A stretch of 52,136 bases of DNA from positions 1-52,136 of the forward strand of contig CADDYT010000034.1 of the NCBI GenBank assembly GCA_902810755.1, in the 5' to 3' direction. The first letter of the stretch is position 1, and each line of letters begins with the position of its first letter. This DNA comes from Chloroflexota bacterium. Lineage in GTDB: Bacteria > Chloroflexota > Ktedonobacteria > Ktedonobacterales > Ktedonobacteraceae. Made by a program: the position numbers and the translations under genes. Of the stretch, positions 40,405 through 48,854 are shown one piece after another. A model generated the notes under the pieces. It made no database searches and had not been told where the DNA came from. It saw only the letters and a list, made by a program, of their open reading frames with translations.

Positions 40405-40527
40405 TCAGTCGTCTGCCGACTGAGCTTCTTCCCTGCTCGCCCTGAGCGAGGGAACGAACACCCGCGCCAGCAGGAGATACAACAACCCGGCAACAATGAA
40501 GGCGGTAAAGGCGCTTTCAACCAGGCC
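40405..40527 (-). pseudogene. C-terminal fragment of a membrane transporter
   Basis: Reading on the minus strand immediately after the thiolase stop, the frame gives LVESAFTAFIVAGLLYLLLA followed by RVFVPSLRASREEAQSADD and a double stop. One hydrophobic helix with a positively charged and then acidic tail is typical of the end of an NCS1-type permease or similar transporter (compare LVVAGLLYYLLAR). No start or other helices remain. With the PaaK fragment it marks a deletion scar between the two gene blocks. Confidence 0.45.
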
Positions 40528-41739
40528 TTAATGCACGTCCACGCGCAGGACGATAGCGGCACCTGTATCGCCGGCGGCACAGCCAGTGAAGAGGCCATAG
40601 CCGCCTCCAAGCAAAGTGAGTTCTTCAATTAACTCGATCATCTGGCGCATACCGGTTGGTCCCTGAGGATGGCCGAAGATGAGCGAGCTGCCATAGTTGT
40701 TGAAGCCTTCAACGGGAATGCCCAGTTCACGTGCCAGGTAGATGTCGTTGACGGCGAAGGGATTATGTGTCTTGATCGCTTTCATTTCAGTCAGGTTCAC
40801 ACCCACCGCGTTGAGCGCGTTGCGAGCAGCCGGAACCGTGGCCTGGGCCATAAAGCCCTTCTTTGCCCGGGCCTGACCGAATCCCAGTACCTGTATCTCG
40901 ATGGCCCGGTCACGGCTAAGTTCCCTGGCGCGCTCTCGCGAGGTCACAATCATGCCGCAGCTTCCATCGGCAGGATGCGTCTGTGTGCCGAAGCTGACCG
41001 TGCCGCCAGGCGTTACCGGGCGCAGCCTCGCCAGCCCTTCGGCAGTGGTGGGATAGACGCCTTCATCGTCTGTCACCGTTGCCAGCACTTTCCGCCCGGA
41101 AAGATCTTGCACCTCCAGTGGAGTGAGCATGTAACGGCGATGAAAGGCAGCGTTCTCCTTGAGGGCATCCTGATACTGCTGGTAGCGTAGCAGGGTGAGG
41201 GCGTTTTGCTCTTCCCATGAGATGCCTGATTCCGCCGCGACGTTTTCGGCGGTCTCGATCATCGCGTTCTGAGCGTAGGGATCGCAGTTGAAGTTGTCCC
41301 ACACCCACTCCTCGCTCTCCCCCTTGCCACCGGGAGCCAGGGGGTTGGGGTAATAGATATGAGGTCCGTTGCTGGTCCTGTCGCAGGTGATCGCCAGAAT
41401 ACAGCGATCGACGTCCGTCTCCACCTCGAAGGCGGCACTTGCCAGCACGCGAGCCGAGGTCGCGCACGCCTGATTGATGGTCGGGCCGCTGATTCCCGCA
41501 GCGCCGATCAGCCCCGCCAACCAGGGTGCGCCATAGAAGCTATGCTCGGCAATGACTGTCATGCCGAGGAATAGCGCGTCAAAGCACTCAAGTGCTATGT
41601 CGTGTTCGCGCAAGGCACGTCTGGTCACATCCGCCGCGAAGCGGATCGGGTGCAGGTGCGCAAAATTGCCCTGCCAGCGCACAAACGGCGTTGACCAGTA
41701 GCCACCATAGGGAATGTAGACCGAGTCAAATTGCGCCAT
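40528..41739 (-). CDS. Thiolase-family protein (acetyl-CoA acetyltransferase / SCP-x type)
   Basis: 403 residues; the ATG follows GGGGAGG. Thiolase fold with the nucleophilic Cys in NQACATSARVLASA, a second substrate-binding block NPFAVNDIYLARELGI, the His in GSSLIFGHPQGPTGMRQ, and the second catalytic Cys region GCAAGDTGAA. HPxGPTG and CAAG deviate slightly from classical GHPLGATG and CGGG, as in SCP-2-type thiolases. It probably cleaves a beta-ketoacyl-CoA with CoA. Last gene of the ketone carboxylase block, 14 bases after the PaaK-like ligase, which would supply its substrate. Confidence 0.88.
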   Translation of the reverse strand: MAQFDSVYIPYGGYWSTPFVRWQGNFAHLHPIRFAADVTRRALREHDIALECFDALFLGMTVIAEHSFYGAPWLAGLIGAAGISGPTINQACATSARVLASAAFEVETDVDRCILAITCDRTSNGPHIYYPNPLAPGGKGESEEWVWDNFNCDPYAQNAMIETAENVAAESGISWEEQNALTLLRYQQYQDALKENAAFHRRYMLTPLEVQDLSGRKVLATVTDDEGVYPTTAEGLARLRPVTPGGTVSFGTQTHPADGSCGMIVTSRERARELSRDRAIEIQVLGFGQARAKKGFMAQATVPAARNALNAVGVNLTEMKAIKTHNPFAVNDIYLARELGIPVEGFNNYGSSLIFGHPQGPTGMRQMIELIEELTLLGGGYGLFTGCAAGDTGAAIVLRVDVH

Positions 41740-41753
41740 CTCTTTCCTCCCCT

Positions 41754-43094
41754 TTATCGCACTTGCTCATACGCCTTACGAATAAGCTGCGCCTTCATCT
41801 CGAAGCGTGGCAGCGTTCCCGGCGGCACCAGTTCGACGTGTGCCGTAAAAATAAGTTTGTCGCGCATCACCTCTTCGATTTCGCGCTTCAGTCCCGCCAG
41901 GTCTTCCACATCTGAGCCATATTCTACCTTCAGATGCAGGGGTGGGTCAACGCGGGGGCCGGGCTGCGTCAGCACGATCTGCACCTCGCCTGTTGTACGC
42001 GGACGCATCGCCATCAGCACGTCCTTGATGGCAGAAGGCCAGACATTGACCCCACGCAGGATCAGCAGGTCATCAGTGCGCCCGACGCAGCGGATGCGCA
42101 CGCCGGTGCGGCCACAGACGCAGGGGTCCGTCCAGACCACCACCCGATCGCGCGTGCGGAAGCGCACCAGCGGGACGCACTCGCGGTCGATGTGGGTGAA
42201 GACCATTTCCCCCTGCACTTGCGGGCGGTCAAGCGGCAGAGACTCTCCCGTTTCCGGGTCGATGATTTCGAGGATGGCGAAGTCGGGAGCCAGGAAATGC
42301 ATGCCGTTGCGCTCGTCGCAGTCGGCGGCATAGACAGGGATCACGTCGGCGTTGCCGATGCCCTCGGTCACGAAGGCTCCCCAATCCTCCTCGATGCGCT
42401 GCCGCACGGCTGGTACGCCACCTCCCGGTTCCGCGCCCAGCTGGATGCGCCGGATGCCCAGCGTACTCGGCTCGACATGAAATTTGTTGCGCACGTATTC
42501 CGCCAGGTAGATGGCATAGGAGGGAGTACAGGTCAGTTGAGTTGCCCCCAGGTTCTGGATCGAGGTAATCAGGCGGTCGGAGGCACCGGTCCCAACCGGG
42601 ACGAAGGTGGCTCCAATCTCCTCGATGGAGTTGTGCAGGGGCAGGCCGCCCACGAAAAAGCTCATGCCGAATCCCATGACGACGATTGAGTCGGGGCGCA
42701 CTCCCTCCGACCAGTAGACGCGGGCCACGGACTCGATCCAGGTGTCGCGGTCGTGTCTGGTAATGCCGACATAGCTGGGGCGTCCTGTCGTGCCGGACGA
42801 GGAGTGGATGCGAATCACCCGCGACATCGGTACGGCAGCGTGGCGTCCCAGGGGAGGATGCTCAAGCTGGCTATCACGCAGTTCCTCTTTTGTCGTGAAA
42901 GGGAGCCTTGCCAGATCCTCAAGCGTGCGGATATCCTCGGGATGCACACCCACCTCGTCAAATTTCTGCCGGTAAAAGGCGGAGTGCTGATAGTTGTATG
43001 CCAGCTGCTTGCGCAGCTTCCGCTCCTGCATTTCCTGGATCTGCTTGAGCGGCATGGTTTCGATGCGGGCGTTGTAGTAGCGCGGATAGGTCAT
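41754..43094 (-). CDS. paaK: Phenylacetate-CoA ligase (PaaK) family AMP-forming CoA ligase
   Basis: 446 residues from the ATG at 43094 (GAGGAG upstream). PaaK family: N-terminal ETMPLKQIQEMQERKLRKQL, AMP-binding P-loop IHSSSGTTGRPSYVGIT, LPLHNSIEEIGATFVP, GAEPGGGVPAVRQRIEE, and a C-terminal adenylation lid with RTRDRVVVWTDPCVCGRTGVR, GRTDDLLILRGVNVWPSAI. Length is normal. In acetophenone degradation a CoA ligase (benzoylacetate-CoA ligase) follows the carboxylase; the same order here suggests that this ligase activates the beta-keto acid made by the ketone carboxylase, before thiolysis. Phenylacetate itself is not implied. Confidence 0.9.
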   Translation of the reverse strand: MTYPRYYNARIETMPLKQIQEMQERKLRKQLAYNYQHSAFYRQKFDEVGVHPEDIRTLEDLARLPFTTKEELRDSQLEHPPLGRHAAVPMSRVIRIHSSSGTTGRPSYVGITRHDRDTWIESVARVYWSEGVRPDSIVVMGFGMSFFVGGLPLHNSIEEIGATFVPVGTGASDRLITSIQNLGATQLTCTPSYAIYLAEYVRNKFHVEPSTLGIRRIQLGAEPGGGVPAVRQRIEEDWGAFVTEGIGNADVIPVYAADCDERNGMHFLAPDFAILEIIDPETGESLPLDRPQVQGEMVFTHIDRECVPLVRFRTRDRVVVWTDPCVCGRTGVRIRCVGRTDDLLILRGVNVWPSAIKDVLMAMRPRTTGEVQIVLTQPGPRVDPPLHLKVEYGSDVEDLAGLKREIEEVMRDKLIFTAHVELVPPGTLPRFEMKAQLIRKAYEQVR

Positions 43095-43125
43095 ACATTT
43101 CTCCTCTTTCACGACATGTGATGGA

Positions 43126-44064
43126 TCAGCTCTGGCAAAGGGACCGCAGAGCCGCTACGCGCCGTTCCAGTTTCTGGATCTCCAGTTGATAGGGTATCTC
43201 GCCATCGGTTGTCACCAGCACACACTCTTTCGCCTGTGTCCAGCGAGATACATCCGGTATGGCTTCTGCCAGAACGGGCAGGGCGAGCGCAAACGGTCTT
43301 CCAGGAAGAGGTGCTTGCTCGTCCGATGCCGCTTTCAGACAGAGCAGCGGCGCATTCGCCTGGTCTTCAAACTGCACAGACTGCGGAAGAGAGAGGACGG
43401 GCAGCGCGCCATGGAAGCGCACTGTCTTCCAGAGTGCGACCGTTGCCGCCTCCCAGTCGGGGAAAAACTCCACGGGAATATCACATTCATCGAAGTACAG
43501 CAGGTCGGCTCCCGCCAGACAGAACGCCTGCGCGATGGACAGCGTGATCTCGACCAGGGTCTCAAAGCTATCGAGTGCGCCGTCCTCTCCTTCGGCAAGC
43601 CCAGGCAAAACATCCAGCCCGAAGAGTTGCTGCGCAACATGCAGGGGGCCAGGCAAGCCGACCACCAGCGCGGGTCCGTTGCGCAGTGTTCCCTGCACGC
43701 GGTGGACCACTTCCAGCGCAACCGGCAGTCTGCCGCCCTGCTTTATGTCACCCGGCGTCTGCTGGAGCATTGCCAGGGCAGCCTCCCTGGTCGGCGTCTG
43801 CAATACGGGAGAATTGGTGTTCCAGTGCAGCCGACAACCCAGCGCCTCCGCGATGAGGAAGAGATCGAAATAGCAGGTGATGCCATCAGGACGCAGGCGC
43901 TGGTAGAGCGCCACCAGTCCCTTGGTGATCCTGGTCGGATTTGTCACAAAATCGGGTAAGGGAACACCTTCCAGTTTGGCAGCCAGCGCAAAGATCAACG
44001 GCATGAAGAGCCGCCTGCCTGGAGGTTTCCCCTCTATCAATGCTTTCACTACTGGTATCGGCAT
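43126..44064 (-). CDS. Uroporphyrinogen-decarboxylase-fold protein in the ketone carboxylase block
   Basis: 312 residues from the ATG at 44064 (MPIPVVKALIEGKPPGRR); the longer frame overlaps the upstream gene and has poor composition. UROD/MtaA superfamily features: RLFMPLIFALAAKLEGVPLPDF, YQRLRPDGITCYFDLFLIAEALGC, PALVVGLPGPL and AGADLLYFDE. The His-x-Cys and Cys zinc ligands of the MtaA/MtbA methylcobalamin:CoM methyltransferases are not visible (DECDIPVEF and LPVLSLPQSV occupy the regions), and the decarboxylase Arg/Asp pattern is not clear either, so it may not be a methyltransferase or UROD. It stands where apcE (a 34-kDa fifth subunit) stands in the acetophenone carboxylase operon, and its predicted mass is about 34 kDa. 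Whether they are homologous I cannot tell. Confidence 0.65.
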   Translation of the reverse strand: MPIPVVKALIEGKPPGRRLFMPLIFALAAKLEGVPLPDFVTNPTRITKGLVALYQRLRPDGITCYFDLFLIAEALGCRLHWNTNSPVLQTPTREAALAMLQQTPGDIKQGGRLPVALEVVHRVQGTLRNGPALVVGLPGPLHVAQQLFGLDVLPGLAEGEDGALDSFETLVEITLSIAQAFCLAGADLLYFDECDIPVEFFPDWEAATVALWKTVRFHGALPVLSLPQSVQFEDQANAPLLCLKAASDEQAPLPGRPFALALPVLAEAIPDVSRWTQAKECVLVTTDGEIPYQLEIQKLERRVAALRSLCQS

Positions 44065-44192
44065 CGTAAGCGATCCATGGTCAAATACGGGAAGTCGTGG
44101 TGGAGATGAGTTACTCCATCGCGAGCCAGAACGCAACGATGACTGGCGTTCATAACACTCATTTCCATTATAGCTTCCCCTTATGCATAAAT

Positions 44193-46256
44193 CTATGGTC
44201 TGAATACCGGGGTGAGTACTTTCCCCTCCGGCCATGAGCCGAACCAGGCAAGCGCCTCCTCCGGGGGTCTCAGCTGCGACCACTGCGACTGGAAGTCGTC
44301 CCAGCTCTGGCCGCGTGCCAGTCGTGCTTCGCGCTCGGCATCCCGCAGCGCCTCTGTCTCCGCCACGTTGACACGCATGGTGTCCGGGTCGTAGGCCACC
44401 TTGTAGATGTTGCGTGCGCTCCAGTCGGAGACGATCTCCGCTTCGACATCCTGCACGACCTGCTGCGGATCGGCATCGAGCGGGTCTCCATAGCCGGCCC
44501 CTCCACTGGCAAAGCCAAAGGTGATGACATCACCCTCGTTGTAGGGCCGGACGGAGCGAATGAATGGTTCATCGCCCCATTCTCCATGGATGGCCTCCCT
44601 ATCGATGAGCGCGGAAAAATCCAGTTTGAGGCCGGAATCCCCGCTACTCATACGCTGGATAAGATCAGCTCCGCGAATACTGATTCCCGGCACAGTCGGG
44701 GGTGCATAGCCACCGAAGAGCGGCTGCGGTGTTTGCACTTTACTGTTATCGGCAATCGTCGTAAAGAAAATGGTGGGTGTCTGATGCGCTACCCACACCT
44801 GGACGGTGCCGCTGCCGCCCCGGTGCGCGCCATGGCCGCAGGAGTCCTGCCAGTGCTGTGAAATGGGCACCAGCATAGGGAATTCATTCTCCATCAGCTC
44901 GACGTCAGGAGAGCGTCCGAAAGGACACCAGGCAAAGTGAGAAGCGTCCATGCCCGGGCCGGTTGCACGGCCTCCCTGGCCCTCCGTGTTGAGCGAGTAG
45001 GCCAGCATGTCGGCGAATGGCAACCCCCACTGGCTGAGGCCCGCGATCACCATGGCGTTGCCTCCGTTGGCCGAGGAAGCCACGGCCTGCCGCCATTCCT
45101 GTGTTCCAAAGATCATCTTGGAGAACGTGACGGCGGCTGTACTCATAATGCCGGTGCAGATCATCACGGCGCAGGACGTTGCTGCCCGCGCATCCGGGTT
45201 GAGAACGCAGCCCGGCGGAAAGTACGAATCGATAGGCGCAAAGGTGGCGCTGCTGATCGGCAGATCGTGGAAGATATACGAATAGAGGAAATTCGCCAGG
45301 TGTCCCACGGCTGCCTGGGCATGCGCGTTATAGGAAGAGGGATTTTCGGGCGAGGTACCCGTGAAGTCCAGCAGGAGGTGGTCACCTTGCTTATGAACCG
45401 TCAGGGAGGCAGAACGGATCAGACTGAAGCCCATACCCCCGATGGTATCGGCAAAGGCTACAGCGCGAAACTTGCCGTCGGGCCAGGAGGCGATGCGTTT
45501 GCGTGCCCCCTCCTCGGCGACCATCAGCATCTTGCGTAGCAAGCCGATCACAAATTCGGGGCCTTCCTTCTCGGCCAGTTCGACCACGCGGGCGCGCGCA
45601 CGGTCGGCTGCGGTGCTGCGAGCCTTCAGGTCGGTCACCACCATCTGTGGGGCGCGTATACCGTAGGCATTGAACAGCTCAAGCCAGTCTTCGCGCAGCT
45701 GGCCATTTTCACCGACCTTCATCGGCGGCAGGTTCATGCCTTCACTAAAGCGCGCCGGGGCTGTAACAGGCATGCCTCCCGGCTCCACAGCGCCCGTCTC
45801 CGTCGTGTGGTTGGCGGCACTGCACCAGGCAATCAACTTGCCTTTGTAGAAAACCGGAATAAGCGCGACGACATCCGGGTTATGGATTCCGCCATACAAC
45901 GCATCGTTGGCCACCCAGATATCGCCCTCTTTGATGCCGGGATTCTGGCTGTAGTAGGTGAGGATGTACTTGATGATAATGGGCTGGATGATCGCGTGCA
46001 GGTAGGTTCCCGCCGCGCCATTGACCAGGTCGCCCTGGGCTGTGAAGATCGCTACCATCACATCACCGGCGATCCCCATAGAACTGCGACAGGAACGCTG
46101 GAAGACCTCCAGTGCTTCGTCCAGGATATCGTTGGTGCGCTGGAAGCCGATCTCGTAGTCACCCGGCGAGAGTCTGGCGACCGCGTCCAGTTCCTCCTGC
46201 GCTGGTGGGACGACCTTGATCCACTTCAGCTTCTCTTCTGCGGTGGGAAGCGGCAT
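44193..46256 (-). CDS. Ketone carboxylase alpha-type subunit (HyuB/acetone carboxylase AcxB/ApcD-like)
   Basis: 687 residues from the ATG at 46256, which has GGAGGAG upstream; the longer frame overlaps HyuA2. Hydantoinase B/oxoprolinase domain throughout: DEALEVFQRSCRSSMG, FTAQGDLVNGAAGTYLHA, GDIWVANDALYGGIHNPDV, ANHTTETGAVEPGGMP, SYNAHAQAAVGHLANFL, HGAHRGGSGTVQVW. His125, Asp128 and His150 have the spacing (H-x2-D-x21-H) of the manganese site that I recall in Xanthobacter acetone carboxylase (His150, Asp153, His175). Predicted to bind ketone and bicarbonate for ATP-driven carboxylation to a beta-keto acid. Hydantoinase or 5-oxoprolinase activity is less likely given the gamma-type subunit gene next door. 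Confidence 0.88.
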   Translation of the reverse strand: MPLPTAEEKLKWIKVVPPAQEELDAVARLSPGDYEIGFQRTNDILDEALEVFQRSCRSSMGIAGDVMVAIFTAQGDLVNGAAGTYLHAIIQPIIIKYILTYYSQNPGIKEGDIWVANDALYGGIHNPDVVALIPVFYKGKLIAWCSAANHTTETGAVEPGGMPVTAPARFSEGMNLPPMKVGENGQLREDWLELFNAYGIRAPQMVVTDLKARSTAADRARARVVELAEKEGPEFVIGLLRKMLMVAEEGARKRIASWPDGKFRAVAFADTIGGMGFSLIRSASLTVHKQGDHLLLDFTGTSPENPSSYNAHAQAAVGHLANFLYSYIFHDLPISSATFAPIDSYFPPGCVLNPDARAATSCAVMICTGIMSTAAVTFSKMIFGTQEWRQAVASSANGGNAMVIAGLSQWGLPFADMLAYSLNTEGQGGRATGPGMDASHFAWCPFGRSPDVELMENEFPMLVPISQHWQDSCGHGAHRGGSGTVQVWVAHQTPTIFFTTIADNSKVQTPQPLFGGYAPPTVPGISIRGADLIQRMSSGDSGLKLDFSALIDREAIHGEWGDEPFIRSVRPYNEGDVITFGFASGGAGYGDPLDADPQQVVQDVEAEIVSDWSARNIYKVAYDPDTMRVNVAETEALRDAEREARLARGQSWDDFQSQWSQLRPPEEALAWFGSWPEGKVLTPVFRP

Positions 46257-46275
46257 TGTCTTCTCCTCCTTCTCA

Positions 46276-48474
46276 CTAGGCCCCGGCTGCGGGTGCAGTC
46301 GTGGATACGGCAGCACCGAGGGCCTGACGGGCAGGTTCGCCAACTTCACTCATAATGCCCAGACCGTAGGCATCGACTTGATACCTCATCTGCGGCGGGA
46401 TGACAGCCGTCGTGTATTCGGACTCCAGGATGGCCGGGCCGATGACCTCATTACCCGGCAGCAAGCGGTTCTGATCGTACACCGGCGTCTCCACCCATGC
46501 CTTCTGCTCTGGCCAGTAGGCGGAGCGACTGCCCTTGCGAGCCGCTTCCGGGTCCGGCCCTTGAAGCTCCCGGGCGACCAGTTCCACTTTGTGGCTCGGC
46601 ACAATCGCCTTGAGGATAAAGGTTTCGATGTAGACGCCGCCGGGCAGGTTGATGATCAGCGGACTGAATGCCTCGCTGAATTCCTGCTCAAAGCGTTTGT
46701 AGAAGGCCCACACATCATCCTCATCCTTGAGAAAGAGTCCGGGTGTGGCTGTACGCTTCGGCTGAATCAGGCCGCCGTAGAGCATATCCAGTTCCAGCGT
46801 ATAGACGGCATCGTGGGGGTTGAGGCCCTCGGCTAACAACTCCTGCTCCGCCTGCTCTTTGAGTTCGCGCACGACGTTGTTGAATGCCTCGCGGTCAATG
46901 ACGGCTTTGCCCGTAAACGGCTCGATCATCGTCATGCGGTGCGAAGACTCATACACATGTACGATATCCATGATGGAGGAACCCAGGGCGCAGAACACCG
47001 GCGAGTAGGGGAAGATCACGGTTTGCGGAATGTCCCCATGATAGCCTGCCGCATGTGTTGGGCCACCACCGCCGAAGGCGAACAGCACAAACTCTTCGGG
47101 CCGGTATCCGCGTAGCACCACTTCTTTGCGGATGGCCGAGGCCATGTTTTCATCGACAATACGGCGAATGATCGAGGCCACCTCGATGACATCCATACCC
47201 AGCGGCTTCGCCAGTTTGCGCAGCGCCCGCTCGGCAGCGGCTTTGTTCAGCTTCATGCGCCCACCGAAGTAATAGTCGGGGTTCAGATAGCCGAGTACGA
47301 GGTCCGCATCGGTGACCGTAGGCTCGGTTCCCCCCTGGTTGTAGCAGGCCGGGCCGGGGTAGGAACCGGCGCTCTGCGGGCCAACCTCGATGCGATTGCC
47401 CAGGTCGCGGTTGATACGGGCGATGGAGCCGCCGCCCGCGCCGATGGAGAGCGATTGGATCATGGCGATGCCAACCATCCAGCGATCAATGATGGGGCTG
47501 AACTCGTAGTTGCGCACATCGGCGGAAACGACCAGACCGATGTCAAAGCTGGTGCCGCCCACGTCGCTGGCGACGACGTTGGTATAGCCAAGCTGCCGGG
47601 CAATGTCCCTGGCACCGATCAAACCGGCGACCGGGCCGCCGTTATAGGTGCGGCTGGCGGAGGCCTTGTAAATCTCGGCCACGCCGCCGGAGTTCTGCAC
47701 CATCATGAAGGAGCCGCTATAGCCGTACTCGCGCAGCTTGTCCCACATGGCAGAGAGTTCGATCTGCAAGGAGCGATGCAGGTAGGCGTCCAGGATGGCG
47801 GTCATGGTGCGCTGGTACTCCCCCAGTTTGCCCAGCACGTCGCTCGAAAGCACAACGGGCAGGTATCCGATATGGTACTCCTTGTATTCCTCGCGGATGA
47901 TTTCTTTGAGTCGCCGCTCGTGTGCCGGATTGAGAAATGCCCACAATAGCGAGATGACAAAGCCGCGTGCGCCCCGGTCTACCATGCGGTGAATCTTCTC
48001 GCGGGCATCGTCCTCGTCCAGCGGGCGCAATATCTGCCCGCGGCTATCGACCCGCTCTTTGATCCCGGCAATCATGCGGCGTGGGATAAGGGGAACGGGC
48101 TTCTGCTGGGCTGCCAGGTTGCGGCGCTCGTGTAGCCGCGTGCCATCCACCCACTGCGCGCCGCGCCCGATCAGGATGGCGTCCTCGTGTCCTTCCGTTG
48201 TCAGTAAGGCCAGGTGCGGACCCTTTCGTTCGATCAGGCGGTTCATGGCGATGGTCGTCGAATAGCGTACCATGCCGATACGCTTTAGAACCTGATCGAG
48301 TGTAAGTCCCAGCCCCTGGGCGGCGACCTCGATGACGTTGAGGAAGCAGACTGAGAGGTCGTAGGGAGTGGTCGGAACTTTAGCCTGCACGGTCTGCCCA
48401 TCCAGGTTCATGACCAGGTCGGTAAAGGTGCCACCCACGTCGATATCGATGGAGTTCAACTGGCTGGCGCTCAT
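46276..48474 (-). CDS. Ketone carboxylase beta-type subunit (HyuA/AcxA/ApcC-like)
   Basis: 732 residues, actin/ASKHA-fold ATPase of the hydantoinase A family. N-terminal phosphate loop DIDVGGTFTDLVM; RYSTTIAMNRLIERKGPHLALL; SLLWAFLNPAHERRLKEI; second half ASDVGGTSFDIGLVVSA, GAGGGSIARIN, YPGPACYNQGGTEPTVTDADLVLGYLNP, LFAFGGGGPTHAAGY. It binds ATP and phosphorylates bicarbonate or the enolised ketone. It starts inside the end of the small zinc subunit (overlap 48471-48474, SD GGAGG within that gene), so stoichiometric coupling is likely. Second HyuA-like gene of the operon; two different HyuA subunits point to the acetophenone-carboxylase rather than the three-subunit acetone-carboxylase architecture. 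Confidence 0.9.
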   Translation of the reverse strand: MSASQLNSIDIDVGGTFTDLVMNLDGQTVQAKVPTTPYDLSVCFLNVIEVAAQGLGLTLDQVLKRIGMVRYSTTIAMNRLIERKGPHLALLTTEGHEDAILIGRGAQWVDGTRLHERRNLAAQQKPVPLIPRRMIAGIKERVDSRGQILRPLDEDDAREKIHRMVDRGARGFVISLLWAFLNPAHERRLKEIIREEYKEYHIGYLPVVLSSDVLGKLGEYQRTMTAILDAYLHRSLQIELSAMWDKLREYGYSGSFMMVQNSGGVAEIYKASASRTYNGGPVAGLIGARDIARQLGYTNVVASDVGGTSFDIGLVVSADVRNYEFSPIIDRWMVGIAMIQSLSIGAGGGSIARINRDLGNRIEVGPQSAGSYPGPACYNQGGTEPTVTDADLVLGYLNPDYYFGGRMKLNKAAAERALRKLAKPLGMDVIEVASIIRRIVDENMASAIRKEVVLRGYRPEEFVLFAFGGGGPTHAAGYHGDIPQTVIFPYSPVFCALGSSIMDIVHVYESSHRMTMIEPFTGKAVIDREAFNNVVRELKEQAEQELLAEGLNPHDAVYTLELDMLYGGLIQPKRTATPGLFLKDEDDVWAFYKRFEQEFSEAFSPLIINLPGGVYIETFILKAIVPSHKVELVARELQGPDPEAARKGSRSAYWPEQKAWVETPVYDQNRLLPGNEVIGPAILESEYTTAVIPPQMRYQVDAYGLGIMSEVGEPARQALGAAVSTTAPAAGA

Positions 48475-48851
48475 GCTTCCACCTCCGAGAGAACTAAGCG
48501 AGAATCGCGGATCACATACTCGCCTTTTGCCAGGCGCGCCTTGAGACTATCGAGGTCAAGCTCGATATCATGGGTGATGGGATGGCCAGGGGGCAGGTAT
48601 TCAGTCTCGACCTGCGTGCCACAGGAGGGGCAGTAGAACTCGACGATGCGAATCCAATCAGGATCGGGGGAGAACGTATAGGTTCCCTCCAGCAGTGGTG
48701 GGTGAATTTCGCGCGGGTCGCGGTTATACAGCAAGCAGCCCTTCTTGTAGTTCTCGCGTGCCGAGATAAGCGCATGCCCGCAGCGGTGGCAATACCACAT
48801 TTCTTCCTCGACATCCAGGTCGAGGTACTCAGTCATACGGATACGATCCAT
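48471..48851 (-). CDS. Ketone carboxylase small zinc subunit (AcxC/ApcB-like)
   Basis: 126 residues; the SD AAAGGAGG overlaps the stop of the upstream gene. Acetone carboxylase gamma family: MTEYLDLDVEEEMWYCHRCGH, a third Cys at 39, NRDPREIHPPLLEGTYTFSPDP and FYCPSCGTQVETEYLPPGHPITHDIELD. Cys21/Cys24 and Cys74/Cys77 form a zinc ribbon. Shorter than acetone carboxylase gamma (about 168 residues as I recall) and close to the 15-kDa ApcB. This subunit distinguishes ketone carboxylases from plain hydantoinases, so it anchors the functional call for the whole operon. Confidence 0.9.
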   Translation of the reverse strand: MDRIRMTEYLDLDVEEEMWYCHRCGHALISARENYKKGCLLYNRDPREIHPPLLEGTYTFSPDPDWIRIVEFYCPSCGTQVETEYLPPGHPITHDIELDLDSLKARLAKGEYVIRDSRLVLSEVEA

Positions 48852-48854
48852 GTG

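Noticed and set aside
44065..44283. 73-residue N-terminal extension of the UROD-fold protein
   Set aside because: It overlaps the end of the HyuB-like gene, is low in protein character and lacks an SD; the family begins at MPIPVVKALIEG.
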